Below, piece after piece: positions 21,089 through 29,116 of a stretch of DNA of 64,000 nucleotides. Under the pieces are notes generated by a model. It made no database searches, was not told the DNA's origin, and saw nothing but the letters and a program-made list of their open reading frames with translations. The stretch comes from Streptomyces sp. GKU 895. Its GTDB lineage: Bacteria > Actinomycetota > Actinomycetes > Streptomycetales > Streptomycetaceae. The DNA lies in contig MWJO01000002.1 of NCBI GenBank assembly GCA_002027195.1, forward strand, positions 121,023-185,022, written 5' to 3'. Each line of letters opens with the position of its first letter. The first letter of the stretch is position 1. The translations under genes were made by a program, and so were the position numbers.

Positions 21089-22851
21089 CGGGCGTCCTCC
21101 GTTTCCCCTGAGCCGGACATGAGATGGGCGTACTCGGCGTTCGTCCGCAGCAGTTCGTGGTGCGTGCCGACGGCGGTGATACGGCCGCCCGACAGCAGCG
21201 CCACCCGGTCGGCGAGCAGCACGGTCGACGGGCGGTGGGCGACGATCAGGGCGGTGGTGTCCGCGAGCACGTCCCGCAGGGCGGCCTCGACCGCGGCCTC
21301 CGTGTGCACGTCCAGCGCGGACAGCGGGTCGTCCAGGACGAGGAACCTGGGCCTGCCGACGACCGCGCGGGCCAGCGCGAGACGCTGGCGCTGGCCGCCG
21401 GAGAGGCTGAGGCCCTGCTCGCCGATCCTGGTGTCGGTGCCCTGGGGGAGGGCGTGCGCGAAGTCGGCCTGCGCGATGGACAGGGCGCGGTCGAGTTCGC
21501 GGTCGTCGGCGCCCATGAGGACGTTCTCGCCGACGCTCGCGGAGAAGAGCGTGGGTTCCTCGAAGGCCATCGCCACGAGCGAGCGCAGTTCTTCGCGGGA
21601 CATGGCGGTGATGTCCTCGCCGTCGAGGGTGATGCGGCCGTCCGTGAGTTCGTGCAGGCGGGGGACCAGCGCGGTGAGGGTCGTCTTGCCGCTGCCCGTC
21701 GCGCCGACCAGTGCCATGGACTCGCCGGGGCGGATGTGGAGGTCGACGCGGTCGAGGACGGGGGGTGAGCCGGGGGCGGCGTCGGGGTAGCGGAAGCGGA
21801 CGTCGTGGAACTGGAGGCCGGTGCCCTTGGCGCCGGTCGCGCTCACGACGGAGGTCTCTTCCGGTGCCTCGTCCATCACCTCGAAATACCGCTCCGTCGC
21901 ACTCGCCGCGTCCTGGCTCATCGCCAGCAGGAAGCCGATCGAGTCGATGGGCCACCGCAGCGCCAGCGCCGTCGACAGGAAGGCCACCAGCGTCCCGGCC
22001 GACAGCTCCCCGTCCGCCACCTGCACCGACCCCAGCACGAGCGCCGCCCCGATCGCCACCTCCGGCAGCGTCACGATGACGGTCAGGATCGCGGCCAGCA
22101 GCCGGGCCTTGCGCAGTTCCGTGCCGCGCAGCGTCCGGGACAGCTCCCAGAACGCCCGCGCCTGGCTGCGGTGCCGGCCGAAGCCCTTGATGATGCGGAT
22201 GCCGAGGACGCTCTCCTCGACGACCGTCGTCAGGTCACCGACCTGGTCCTGTGCCTGCCGGGCCACCGAGGAGTAGCGCTGCTCGAAGAGCAGACAGGAG
22301 ACGATCACCGGGACCGCGGGCGCCAGGATCACCAGCCCGAGGGTCCAGTCCTGGATCAGCATGATGATCACGCCGACGAGGATCGTCACGCTGTTGACCA
22401 GCAGGAACGTCAGCGGGAAGGCCAGGAACATGCGCAGCAGCATCAAGTCGGTGGTGCCCCGCGACAGCAACTGGCCGGACGCCCACCGGTCGTGGAAGGC
22501 CACCGGCAGCCGTTGCAGGTGCCCGTACAGGTCCGCGCGCATCTCCGCCTCGACGTGCGACAGCGGGCGGGCCACCAGCCACCGCCGCAGCCCGAACAGC
22601 AGCGCCTCACCGAACCCCAGCAACAGCAGGAAGAACGCCCCGAGCCAGACCCCCGCCGGGTCCCGGTCGGCGACGGGGCCGTCCACCATCCACTTCAGGA
22701 CGAGCGGGATCACCAGGCCCGTACAGGAGGCCAGGACCGCGACGAACGCGGCGGTGAACAGCCGCGCCCGCACCGGTCTGACGTACGGCCACAGGCGCAG
22801 CAGGGTTCTGACGGCGGAGCGTTTCCGGGTGGTTGCACGTGTCGTGGACAT
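21085..22851 (-). CDS. ABC exporter half-transporter (heterodimer subunit, degenerate Walker B)
   Basis: 588 residues, first gene of the four-gene operon. Membrane domain followed by NBD with Walker A GATGSGKTT and signature LSGGQRQR. Walker B is LVLDDPLSALD (catalytic Glu replaced by Asp) and the Q-loop reads AFEEPTLF (Gln replaced by Glu). H-loop is VAHRPST. These changes predict that this subunit's own ATP site is non-hydrolytic. It pairs with the gene that overlaps it by four bases. Divergent from the DrrAB-type operon at 23035. Drug or lipid export is possible but not shown. Confidence 0.93.
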   Translation of the reverse strand: MSTTRATTRKRSAVRTLLRLWPYVRPVRARLFTAAFVAVLASCTGLVIPLVLKWMVDGPVADRDPAGVWLGAFFLLLLGFGEALLFGLRRWLVARPLSHVEAEMRADLYGHLQRLPVAFHDRWASGQLLSRGTTDLMLLRMFLAFPLTFLLVNSVTILVGVIIMLIQDWTLGLVILAPAVPVIVSCLLFEQRYSSVARQAQDQVGDLTTVVEESVLGIRIIKGFGRHRSQARAFWELSRTLRGTELRKARLLAAILTVIVTLPEVAIGAALVLGSVQVADGELSAGTLVAFLSTALALRWPIDSIGFLLAMSQDAASATERYFEVMDEAPEETSVVSATGAKGTGLQFHDVRFRYPDAAPGSPPVLDRVDLHIRPGESMALVGATGSGKTTLTALVPRLHELTDGRITLDGEDITAMSREELRSLVAMAFEEPTLFSASVGENVLMGADDRELDRALSIAQADFAHALPQGTDTRIGEQGLSLSGGQRQRLALARAVVGRPRFLVLDDPLSALDVHTEAAVEAALRDVLADTTALIVAHRPSTVLLADRVALLSGGRITAVGTHHELLRTNAEYAHLMSGSGETEDAR

Positions 22852-22959
22852 CAGCAGCGAGCCTACGGATCGGCACTGACAACGCCCACCGAGTTTTGGC
22901 CGGACCGGGGTCGGGCCTTGGTCCTACGACCTGCGCGTTCAAGGGGTCGTACGGGCGTA

Positions 22960-22975
22960 TCAACCGATCGGTTGA
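22960..22975. promoter_or_regulatory. Perfect 16-bp palindrome in the divergent ABC promoter region
   Basis: TCAACCGATCGGTTGA, extended imperfectly to about 26 bp. It lies 108 bases before the minus-strand ABC operon start and 59 bases before the plus-strand ABC ATPase start. AACCGATCGGTT-like palindromes are typical TetR-family operators, but no TetR gene is adjacent. The LuxR-type regulator at 25961 is the nearest candidate. Confidence 0.6.
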
Positions 22976-23034
22976 TGCGCCTTCGAGCGCGACGGCCGAT
23001 GTGTGCGCACCCCCTGTCCCGCGACGCTGATGCC

Positions 23035-23940
23035 ATGTCCGTCATCGAAGTCAGCGAACTGCGCAAGTCCTACGGCGGCCGGCCCGTCGTCGACGGTGTC
23101 TCCTTCTCCGTGCAGGAGGGCGAGATCTTCGGCGTCCTCGGCCCCAACGGAGCCGGCAAGACCACCACGGTCGAGTGCGTCGAGGGACTGCGCGTCCCCG
23201 ACGCCGGCCGCGTCCGGGTCACCGGGCTCGACCCGATCGCCGACCACGCGCGCGTGGCCCGCGTCCTCGGCGCCCAGCTCCAGCAGAGCGAGCTCCAGGC
23301 CAAGCTCACCGTCCGCGAGGCGCTGGAGCTCTACGCCTCCTTCCACGCCCGCCCCGCCGACTGGCGGACGCTCGCCGAACGCCTCGGTCTGGCCGGGAAG
23401 CTCACCACCCGGTTCGCGAAGCTGTCCGGCGGTCAGAAGCAGCGCCTGTTCATCGCGCTCGCGCTCATCGGCAACCCGAGGATCGTCGTCCTGGACGAAC
23501 TCACCACCGGCCTGGACCCGCGGGCCCGCCGGGACACCTGGGAGCTGATCGAGGACATCCGCGCGGGCGGCGTCACCGTCCTGCTCGTCACGCACTTCAT
23601 GGAGGAGGCCCAGCGGCTCTGCGACCGGATCGCCGTGATCGACAAGGGCCGGGTCGCCGCCCTCGACACCCCGGCCGGCCTCATCCGCCGCTCGGCGGGG
23701 GCGACAGTCATCAGCTTCACGCCCTCCGCCCCGCTGGACGACCGCGACCTCAACGCCCTGCCGGCGCTCGCCTCGATCGCGCACAAGGACGGCCGCGTCA
23801 CGCTCGCCGGCACCGACGAGACGGTCAACGCCGTGATCACACTGCTCGCCCGCAGCCACGTCACCGCACACCAGCTCCGCGTCACCGAGGCCACCCTCGA
23901 CGACGCGTTCCTCGACCTGACGAAGGAGACCGCGGCATGA
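23035..23940 (+). CDS. ABC-2 type transporter ATP-binding protein (DrrA-like)
   Basis: 301 residues, cytoplasmic ATPase of an efflux pump. Walker A GPNGAGKTTT, Q-loop GAQLQQSEL, signature LSGGQKQR, Walker B IVVLDELTTGLD (E-L-T variant), H-loop LVTHFMEEAQ. The C-terminal extension with LDDAFLDLTKE is typical of DrrA-like ATPases. Stop overlaps the permease start by four bases (ATGA). Followed by a two-component system that probably controls it. Confidence 0.94.
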   Translation: MSVIEVSELRKSYGGRPVVDGVSFSVQEGEIFGVLGPNGAGKTTTVECVEGLRVPDAGRVRVTGLDPIADHARVARVLGAQLQQSELQAKLTVREALELYASFHARPADWRTLAERLGLAGKLTTRFAKLSGGQKQRLFIALALIGNPRIVVLDELTTGLDPRARRDTWELIEDIRAGGVTVLLVTHFMEEAQRLCDRIAVIDKGRVAALDTPAGLIRRSAGATVISFTPSAPLDDRDLNALPALASIAHKDGRVTLAGTDETVNAVITLLARSHVTAHQLRVTEATLDDAFLDLTKETAA

Positions 23941-24710
23941 GCACCGCCCTGGTGAACGACGCACGGCGGCAGGGCATGAACGCCGCCGTCCTGCGCACCG
24001 AGATCCGCCTCTTCCGCCGCGAACCCGGCGCCCTCTTCTGGATCCTGCTCTTCCCGACCCTGCTCCTGGTCATCCTCGGCTCGGTCCCGTCCTTCCGGCA
24101 CGCCGAGGCCGACCTCGGCGGGCTGCGGACCATCGACGTGTACGTCCCCGTCGCCGTGCTGCTCGGCCTGATCGTCGGCGGCCTCCAGGCGATGCCGCAG
24201 ACGCTGACCGGCTACCGCGAACGCGGCATCCTGCGCCGCATGGCCACCACTCCGGTACGGCCCTCGGCGCTGCTCGCCGCCCAGATGACGGTGTTCGGCG
24301 GCGCCGCCCTCGCCTCCGCGCTGCTCGCCCTCACCGTCGGGCGGCTCGCCTTCGACGTACGACTGCCGAAGCAGCCCGCGGGCTATCTCCTCGCCCTGGT
24401 GCTGGCCGTTCTCGTGTCCCTCGCGCTCGGTGCCGTCGTCTGCGCGCTGTCCCGGACGACGAAGATCGCCGGTGCCATCGGGTCGGCGGTGTTCTTCCCG
24501 GCGATGTTCTGCGCGGGCCTGTGGGCGCCGGTGCAGACCATGCCGGACGTCCTCGCCCGGATCGTCCGCTGCACGCCGTTCGGGGCGGCCGCCGAGGCGC
24601 TGAACCGGGCCGCCGCGGGTGACTGGATCGGCTGGACCCACCTGGGCGTCCTCGTCGCCTGGACGGTCCTGTTGACGGGCGCCGCCGCGCGCTGGTTCCG
24701 GTGGGAGTAG
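23937..24710 (+). CDS. ABC-2 type transporter permease (DrrB-like)
   Basis: 257 residues with about six membrane helices: LFWILLFPTLLLVILGSV, VYVPVAVLLGLIVGGL, a helix around VFGGAALASALLALTV, LLALVLAVLVSLALGAVV, the FFPAMFCAGLWAPV segment and the C-terminal VLVAWTVLLTGAAARW. The GYRERGILRRMATTPVRP loop is the family's coupling motif. Translationally coupled to the upstream ATPase. Substrate unknown. Confidence 0.92.
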   Translation: MSTALVNDARRQGMNAAVLRTEIRLFRREPGALFWILLFPTLLLVILGSVPSFRHAEADLGGLRTIDVYVPVAVLLGLIVGGLQAMPQTLTGYRERGILRRMATTPVRPSALLAAQMTVFGGAALASALLALTVGRLAFDVRLPKQPAGYLLALVLAVLVSLALGAVVCALSRTTKIAGAIGSAVFFPAMFCAGLWAPVQTMPDVLARIVRCTPFGAAAEALNRAAAGDWIGWTHLGVLVAWTVLLTGAAARWFRWE

Positions 24711-24723
24711 GCGGTCCGCCGTG

Positions 24724-24735
24724 CACACTGGGGGC
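24724..24735 (+). promoter_or_regulatory. Candidate leaderless promoter of the histidine kinase gene
   Basis: CACACT followed by six bases and the ATG at 24736; no Shine-Dalgarno sequence precedes the start. This -10-to-ATG spacing is typical of leaderless Streptomyces mRNAs. The kinase and regulator could thus be transcribed apart from the ABC genes. Confidence 0.4.
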
Positions 24736-25968
24736 ATGACCGCGGCCGACGCAGCGATCGAGCGGCGCTGGGACCAGTTCCACACCTGGGGCCCCTACGG
24801 ACTGCTCGCGATGGGCACCCTCCTGTCCGCCGTCACCTCCGACGAGGTGATGGCGGGCCCCGGCGAGTGGTGGGTGGCCGGGCCCCTGGTGGTCGCCGCG
24901 CTCGTGCTCCAGCTGTGGCACGGGCCGCGCCGGGGCCGTCGTGTCCCGTCCCGGCGCGGGGTCGTCTACTACGTGCTGCGCTGGGTCATCTCCTTCGGAC
25001 TGACGTGGCTCAACCCGTTCTTCGCGTTCTACGCGGTGGCCGGCTACTTCGACGCCGACGAGGTGATCCCCGGAGTGCGCCGGCAGCGGTTCGGGCTGTT
25101 CGCCACGTCGATCGTGGTGGCGGGCTCGCAGTCGGGCGGGCTGCCGTTCCGCAACTGGGGGCAGGTGGCGGTCTTCTGCGGGCTGCTGGTCGTCAACAAC
25201 GCGCTGCTGATGGCCGTCGCCCACCTCACCTACCAGGAGGAGCAGCGGTCCCGTGAACGCGCCGCCACGATCGAGGCGTTGCAGCAGGCGCTCGACGAGA
25301 ACGCCGCCCTTCACGCCCAACTCCTGCTCCAGGCACGGGAAGCGGGCGTGGCCGACGAACGCCGGAGGCTCGCGGCCGAGATCCACGACACCATCGCCCA
25401 GGGGCTGACCGGCATCATCGCCCAGCTCCAGGTCGTCGCGAACGCCCCCGACCTGGACGTGGCACGCACCCACCTGGAGCGCGCCTCGGACCTGGCCCGG
25501 CACAGTCTCGGCGAGGCCCGCCGCTCGGTGCACAACCTCGCCCCGGTGGCGCTGGAGAACGCGGGCCTCGCGGAGGCCCTGAAGAAGACGGTCGCCGACT
25601 GGGGCGAACGGACGGGTGTACGCGCCGAGTTCACCGTGACCGGTACCGCCGAGCAGCTCCACGACGAGGTCGCGGCGACTCTGCTGAGGATCGTCCAGGA
25701 GGCCCTGTCCAACGCGGCCCGGCACGCCCGGGCCGGCCGCGTGGGCGTCACCCTGTCCTACCTCGGCGACGAGGTCATCCTCGACATCAGGGACGACGGC
25801 CGCGGGTTCGACCCCGCCGCCCTCCCCGAACGCACCCGGGCCGGCGGCTTCGGCCTCGACGGCATGCGGGCCCGCGCCGAACGCATCGCGGGCTCCCTCA
25901 CGGTGGAGTCGGAACCGGGGCACGGCACCGCGCTGTCGGCTCGCGTACCGTTGGTCCGCCATGACTGA
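24736..25968 (+). CDS. Sensor histidine kinase (HisKA_3/NarL type)
   Basis: 410 residues. Four to five N-terminal membrane helices (about residues 20-150), a coiled linker (SRERAATIEALQQALDENAALHAQLLLQ), the HisKA_3 phosphoacceptor in ERRRLAAEIHDTIAQGL, and a HATPase_c domain with N-box LSNAARHA and G-boxes DDGRGFD and GGFGLDGM. It phosphorylates the regulator whose start overlaps its stop. Start ATG 24736 is favoured over GTG 24721 by the leaderless promoter spacing. The short extracytoplasmic loops suggest intramembrane sensing, as in DesK/LiaS types. Confidence 0.94.
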   Translation: MTAADAAIERRWDQFHTWGPYGLLAMGTLLSAVTSDEVMAGPGEWWVAGPLVVAALVLQLWHGPRRGRRVPSRRGVVYYVLRWVISFGLTWLNPFFAFYAVAGYFDADEVIPGVRRQRFGLFATSIVVAGSQSGGLPFRNWGQVAVFCGLLVVNNALLMAVAHLTYQEEQRSRERAATIEALQQALDENAALHAQLLLQAREAGVADERRRLAAEIHDTIAQGLTGIIAQLQVVANAPDLDVARTHLERASDLARHSLGEARRSVHNLAPVALENAGLAEALKKTVADWGERTGVRAEFTVTGTAEQLHDEVAATLLRIVQEALSNAARHARAGRVGVTLSYLGDEVILDIRDDGRGFDPAALPERTRAGGFGLDGMRARAERIAGSLTVESEPGHGTALSARVPLVRHD

Positions 25969-26605
25969 CTCCGCCGGGAACGACCAGGTCTCTTTGCTGA
26001 TCGTCGACGACCATCCCGTGGTACGGGACGGTCTGCGCGGCATGTTCGAGAACGCCCCCGGCTTCACCGTCCTCGGCGAGGCGTCGAACGGCGTGGAGGC
26101 GCTGGAACGCGCCGCCGTCCTCGACCCGGACGTGATCCTGATGGACCTGCGGATGCCGGGCGGCGGGGGAGTCGACGCCATCCGGGAACTGACCCGCCGA
26201 GGCGCCCGCGCGAAGGTGCTCGTCCTGACGACGTACGACACCGACTCCGACACCCTGCCCGCGATCGAGGCGGGCGCGACGGGCTATCTGCTCAAGGACG
26301 CCCCGCGCGACGAACTGTTCACCGCGGTCCGTGCGGCGGCGCAGGGCCGTACGGTGCTGTCGCCCGCCGTCGCCACCCGCCTGGTCTCGGCCGTCCGCGC
26401 CCCCGGCAACGAGCCGCTCTCCGCCCGCGAACGCGAAGTGCTGGCGCTCGTCGCCAAGGGCACGTCCAACCGCGAGATCGCCCGCGAACTCTTCATCAGC
26501 GAGGCGACCGTGAAGACCCATCTCACCCACCTGTACGCCAAGTTGGGCGTCAACGACCGCGCGGCGGCGGTCGCGACGGCGTACCAGCGGGGGATTCTCG
26601 GCTAG
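25961..26605 (+). CDS. LuxR/NarL-family response regulator
   Basis: 214 residues. Receiver domain (LLIVDDHPVVRDGL; phosphoacceptor Asp in DPDVILMDLRMPGGGG; Thr in VLVLTTYDTDSDT; Lys in YLLKDAPRDEL) and a C-terminal LuxR helix-turn-helix (LSAREREVLALVAKGTSNRE). Overlaps the kinase gene by eight bases. Likely target is the adjacent ABC efflux system. Its TAG stop overlaps the convergent sulfatase stop through CTAG. Confidence 0.95.
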   Translation: MTDSAGNDQVSLLIVDDHPVVRDGLRGMFENAPGFTVLGEASNGVEALERAAVLDPDVILMDLRMPGGGGVDAIRELTRRGARAKVLVLTTYDTDSDTLPAIEAGATGYLLKDAPRDELFTAVRAAAQGRTVLSPAVATRLVSAVRAPGNEPLSAREREVLALVAKGTSNREIARELFISEATVKTHLTHLYAKLGVNDRAAAVATAYQRGILG

Positions 26606-28002
26606 TTCGGGTACGGCAGGAGCGTGGCGGCCGTCTTCTCCCACGCCGCCTTCAGCTCGGCCAGCAACTCCGGCTCGTCCGGGGCGAGATCGGCCTGTTC
26701 GCGGGAGTCCGCGGCCAGGTTGTAGAGGTGGTCGGTCTTGTTCGCGTCCTGGTAGTACTTCCAGTCGCCGCGCCGGAGCGCCCGGTTGGCCCGCACCCGC
26801 CAGAACAGGTCGCGCTCCGGCGGCTTCTCGCCGCGCAGCAGATAGCCCGCGAGGCTCGTGCCGTCCAGGGGGTACGCCGGGTCGGGGCGGGCGCCGCCGA
26901 ACTCCAGCAGGGTCGCCGTCCAGTCGGGGGAGAAGTTGGGCTCGTGGCTGACCTGGTGGCCGTCGATGCGGGCGGGCCAGCGGACGATCGTCGGCACCCT
27001 GATGCCGCCCTCCAGGAGGACGAACTTCTCGCCGCTGAGCGGCCAGTTGTAGGAGTAGCGCTCGCCGCCGTTGTCGCTGGCGAACACCACGACGGTGTTC
27101 TCCTCCTGTCCGGAGCGGCGCAGCGCGGCGAGCACCTCGCCGACGGCCGCGTCCAGGGACTCCACCATCTCCGCGTACTTCTCGACCGAGCCGCCGTCGT
27201 AGTGGTTGAGCGCGGCGACGACCTCGGCCGGGGACTTCGCGGCGCGGATCTTCGCCTCGATCTCGGCGCCGGTCTCCTCGTCGCCCTCCGCGAGCCAGGG
27301 CCAGTGCGGGGTGGTGAAGTTGAGGTTCAGCAGCCAGGGCGAGCGGTGCTCCCGGCCCACGTACTCCACGGCCCGCTCGGTCAGGACGTCGGTGTAGTAG
27401 CGCAGGTCCTTGTAGGTGGCGTCGCCCTCGTAGAGGTCGTAGTCGCCGAGCTGGCCGAGCTTGGAGAAGTACTCCAGGACACCGCCGTGATTGCCGAAGA
27501 ACTCGTCCCAGCCCGACTTGGTGGGGCTGTAGTCGGGCAGCCAGCCGCAGTGCCACTTGCCGATCAGGGCGGTGGCGTAACCCGCCTTCTTCAACAGCGA
27601 GGCGAGGGTGGGGTGGTGCGGGTCCAGCCCCTGCGTCCGGTTGCCGATCGGCTCGGCCAGCCCGCCCGGCGTACGGCCCGGATACCGTCCGGTGTACAGA
27701 CTGAACCGCGTCGGCGAGCAGGTCGCCGAGCCCGAGTACGCGTCCGTGAACCGCACCCCCTGCCGCGCCAGCCGGTCCAGGTGCGGCGTCCTGATGTGCG
27801 GGGCGCCGTAGGAGGAGAGGTCGGCCCAGCCGAGGTCGTCGCCGAGGATGACGAGGATGTTGGGCCGCTTGCCGGAGGCGGCGGCGGGACGAGCGGTGAA
27901 GGGGCGTTCGGCCGCGGCGGCGGCCGTGGTCGTACCGGCGACGGCGGTCACGGCGCCGCCCCCGACGAGACCACCGAACGTGCGGCGGGAGATCTTCGGC
28001 AT
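26602..28002 (-). CDS. Tat-exported type I sulfatase (formylglycine type)
   Basis: 466 residues. The start ATG 28002 gives MPKISRRTFGGLVGG, a twin-arginine signal; an upstream open extension is not needed. Metal ligands in ILGDDLGWAD, the formylglycine motif CSPTR (Cys to be oxidised) in SATCSPTRFSLYTGR, GKWHCG, and ASDNGGERYSYNW fit the alkaline phosphatase superfamily sulfatases. It hydrolyses an extracellular sulfate ester; the substrate is unknown. No formylglycine-generating enzyme is in the window. It follows the LRPF-motif gene by 87 bases on the same strand. Confidence 0.93.
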   Translation of the reverse strand: MPKISRRTFGGLVGGGAVTAVAGTTTAAAAAERPFTARPAAASGKRPNILVILGDDLGWADLSSYGAPHIRTPHLDRLARQGVRFTDAYSGSATCSPTRFSLYTGRYPGRTPGGLAEPIGNRTQGLDPHHPTLASLLKKAGYATALIGKWHCGWLPDYSPTKSGWDEFFGNHGGVLEYFSKLGQLGDYDLYEGDATYKDLRYYTDVLTERAVEYVGREHRSPWLLNLNFTTPHWPWLAEGDEETGAEIEAKIRAAKSPAEVVAALNHYDGGSVEKYAEMVESLDAAVGEVLAALRRSGQEENTVVVFASDNGGERYSYNWPLSGEKFVLLEGGIRVPTIVRWPARIDGHQVSHEPNFSPDWTATLLEFGGARPDPAYPLDGTSLAGYLLRGEKPPERDLFWRVRANRALRRGDWKYYQDANKTDHLYNLAADSREQADLAPDEPELLAELKAAWEKTAATLLPYPN

Positions 28003-28089
28003 GCGGCCGAGTCTGATCGCCGGACAGGTGCCCTGGCCAGGAATCACAGGCGGAGTTCACGGGGCTGCAATGGCCCCGCAACGCGGACC

Positions 28090-29107
28090 TCAGCGGGGCG
28101 GTGGAAGGGCCGCCAGCCGGTCCAGCACCGGGTCGAGTTCGCGCCGGAGCAGTTTGCGCACCGAGAACACGCTCGGCACCCGCAGCGTCGACGGATCGAA
28201 GCGCACGAACCGCGGCTGCCAGTCGGGACCGAAGACGATCACGCCCTTCAACGCGAAGTCCCAGAGCAGCCGTTTGCGGCCACCGTTCATCAGCACCTCC
28301 CACCGGGGGCGCTCCGCACGGGCGGGCGGCGGATACGCGGGGAGGGCGCACCGCTCCGCCACCACCTCGCGGAACTCGTCGTAGGCCGTCCGGTCGCAGT
28401 AGATCAACAGCACCAGCCGCTCGGGCGGCAGCACACGCAGCGACTCCACGAACTCCCACACCGTGCCCCGCCCCGTGCCCACCGACAGGGCGACCACCCG
28501 GGCCCGTGCGATCAGCCCGCTCACCACCCGCTGCCACGCGTCGTCGGCCACGTACATGCGCTCGGCGCCGACCTGCGGCAACGGTTCCCCGGGGCGGCCG
28601 ATCGCGACCACCCGGCCCAGCCGCCCGAAGCGCCGGACCAGGTCCTCCTCCTGGGTCCGTCCGGAGAGGAAGAAGAGGTTGGCCGCGCCCGCTCCACCGC
28701 CGGACAGTTCCAGGGGCATGGCGGACATGACCGGGTCCAGGTCGAAGGGGCGCAGATAGAGGACGTGCCCGGTCGAGTGGGTCGCGCGCAGCGGGTCGAG
28801 GATCGCGGCGGTGTGACGGCGGCCGGCCTGCGCCCAGACCCGGCCCAGGGCGAACGCGGACCAGCCGAGGAAGAAGACCACGACACACACCAGCATGATC
28901 AGCAGCCACCGGCCGCGGTGCGCGGCGTCGTCCAGGACGGTGCGCAGGCAGAACTGGAAGATCCAGATGCTCCCCCAGCCCCAGCACGGCCCCACCCACC
29001 CGCAGCAGCCACCCGACGACGATCAGCCGCCGCCCCCTGGCCCGGTCCTGCCGCCCCCGGGGCGACCGGTCGTTGTCCCTCAGGAAGTACGTGTTCCCAT
29101 TGGTCAC
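28090..29107 (-). CDS. Conserved membrane protein of unknown function with LRPF/AIGRPGE motifs, frameshifted
   Basis: About 338 residues once corrected. The frame breaks near 28980 in a G5 run (one G too many; four G restores AVLGLGSIWIFQFCL). Start GTG 29107, with AGGAA upstream. Two membrane helices near the N-terminus (IVVGWLLRVGGAVLGLG and LLIMLVCVVVFFLGWSAF) precede a soluble domain with VLYLRPFDLDP, EEDLVRRFGRLGRVVAIGRPGE, YVADDAWQRVV and GRGTVWEFVE. This pattern recurs in bacterial proteins of unknown role. A fold related to TIR/SLOG-like nucleotide-binding domains is my speculation. Nine bases after glgX. Confidence 0.7.
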
Positions 29108-29116
29108 CGCCGGTTC

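Noticed and set aside
19089..21955. N-terminal extension of the ABC gene that starts at 21088
   Set aside because: The upstream part overlaps the preceding ABC gene in another frame and is Arg/Pro-rich; ATG 21088 overlaps the partner stop as ATGA.
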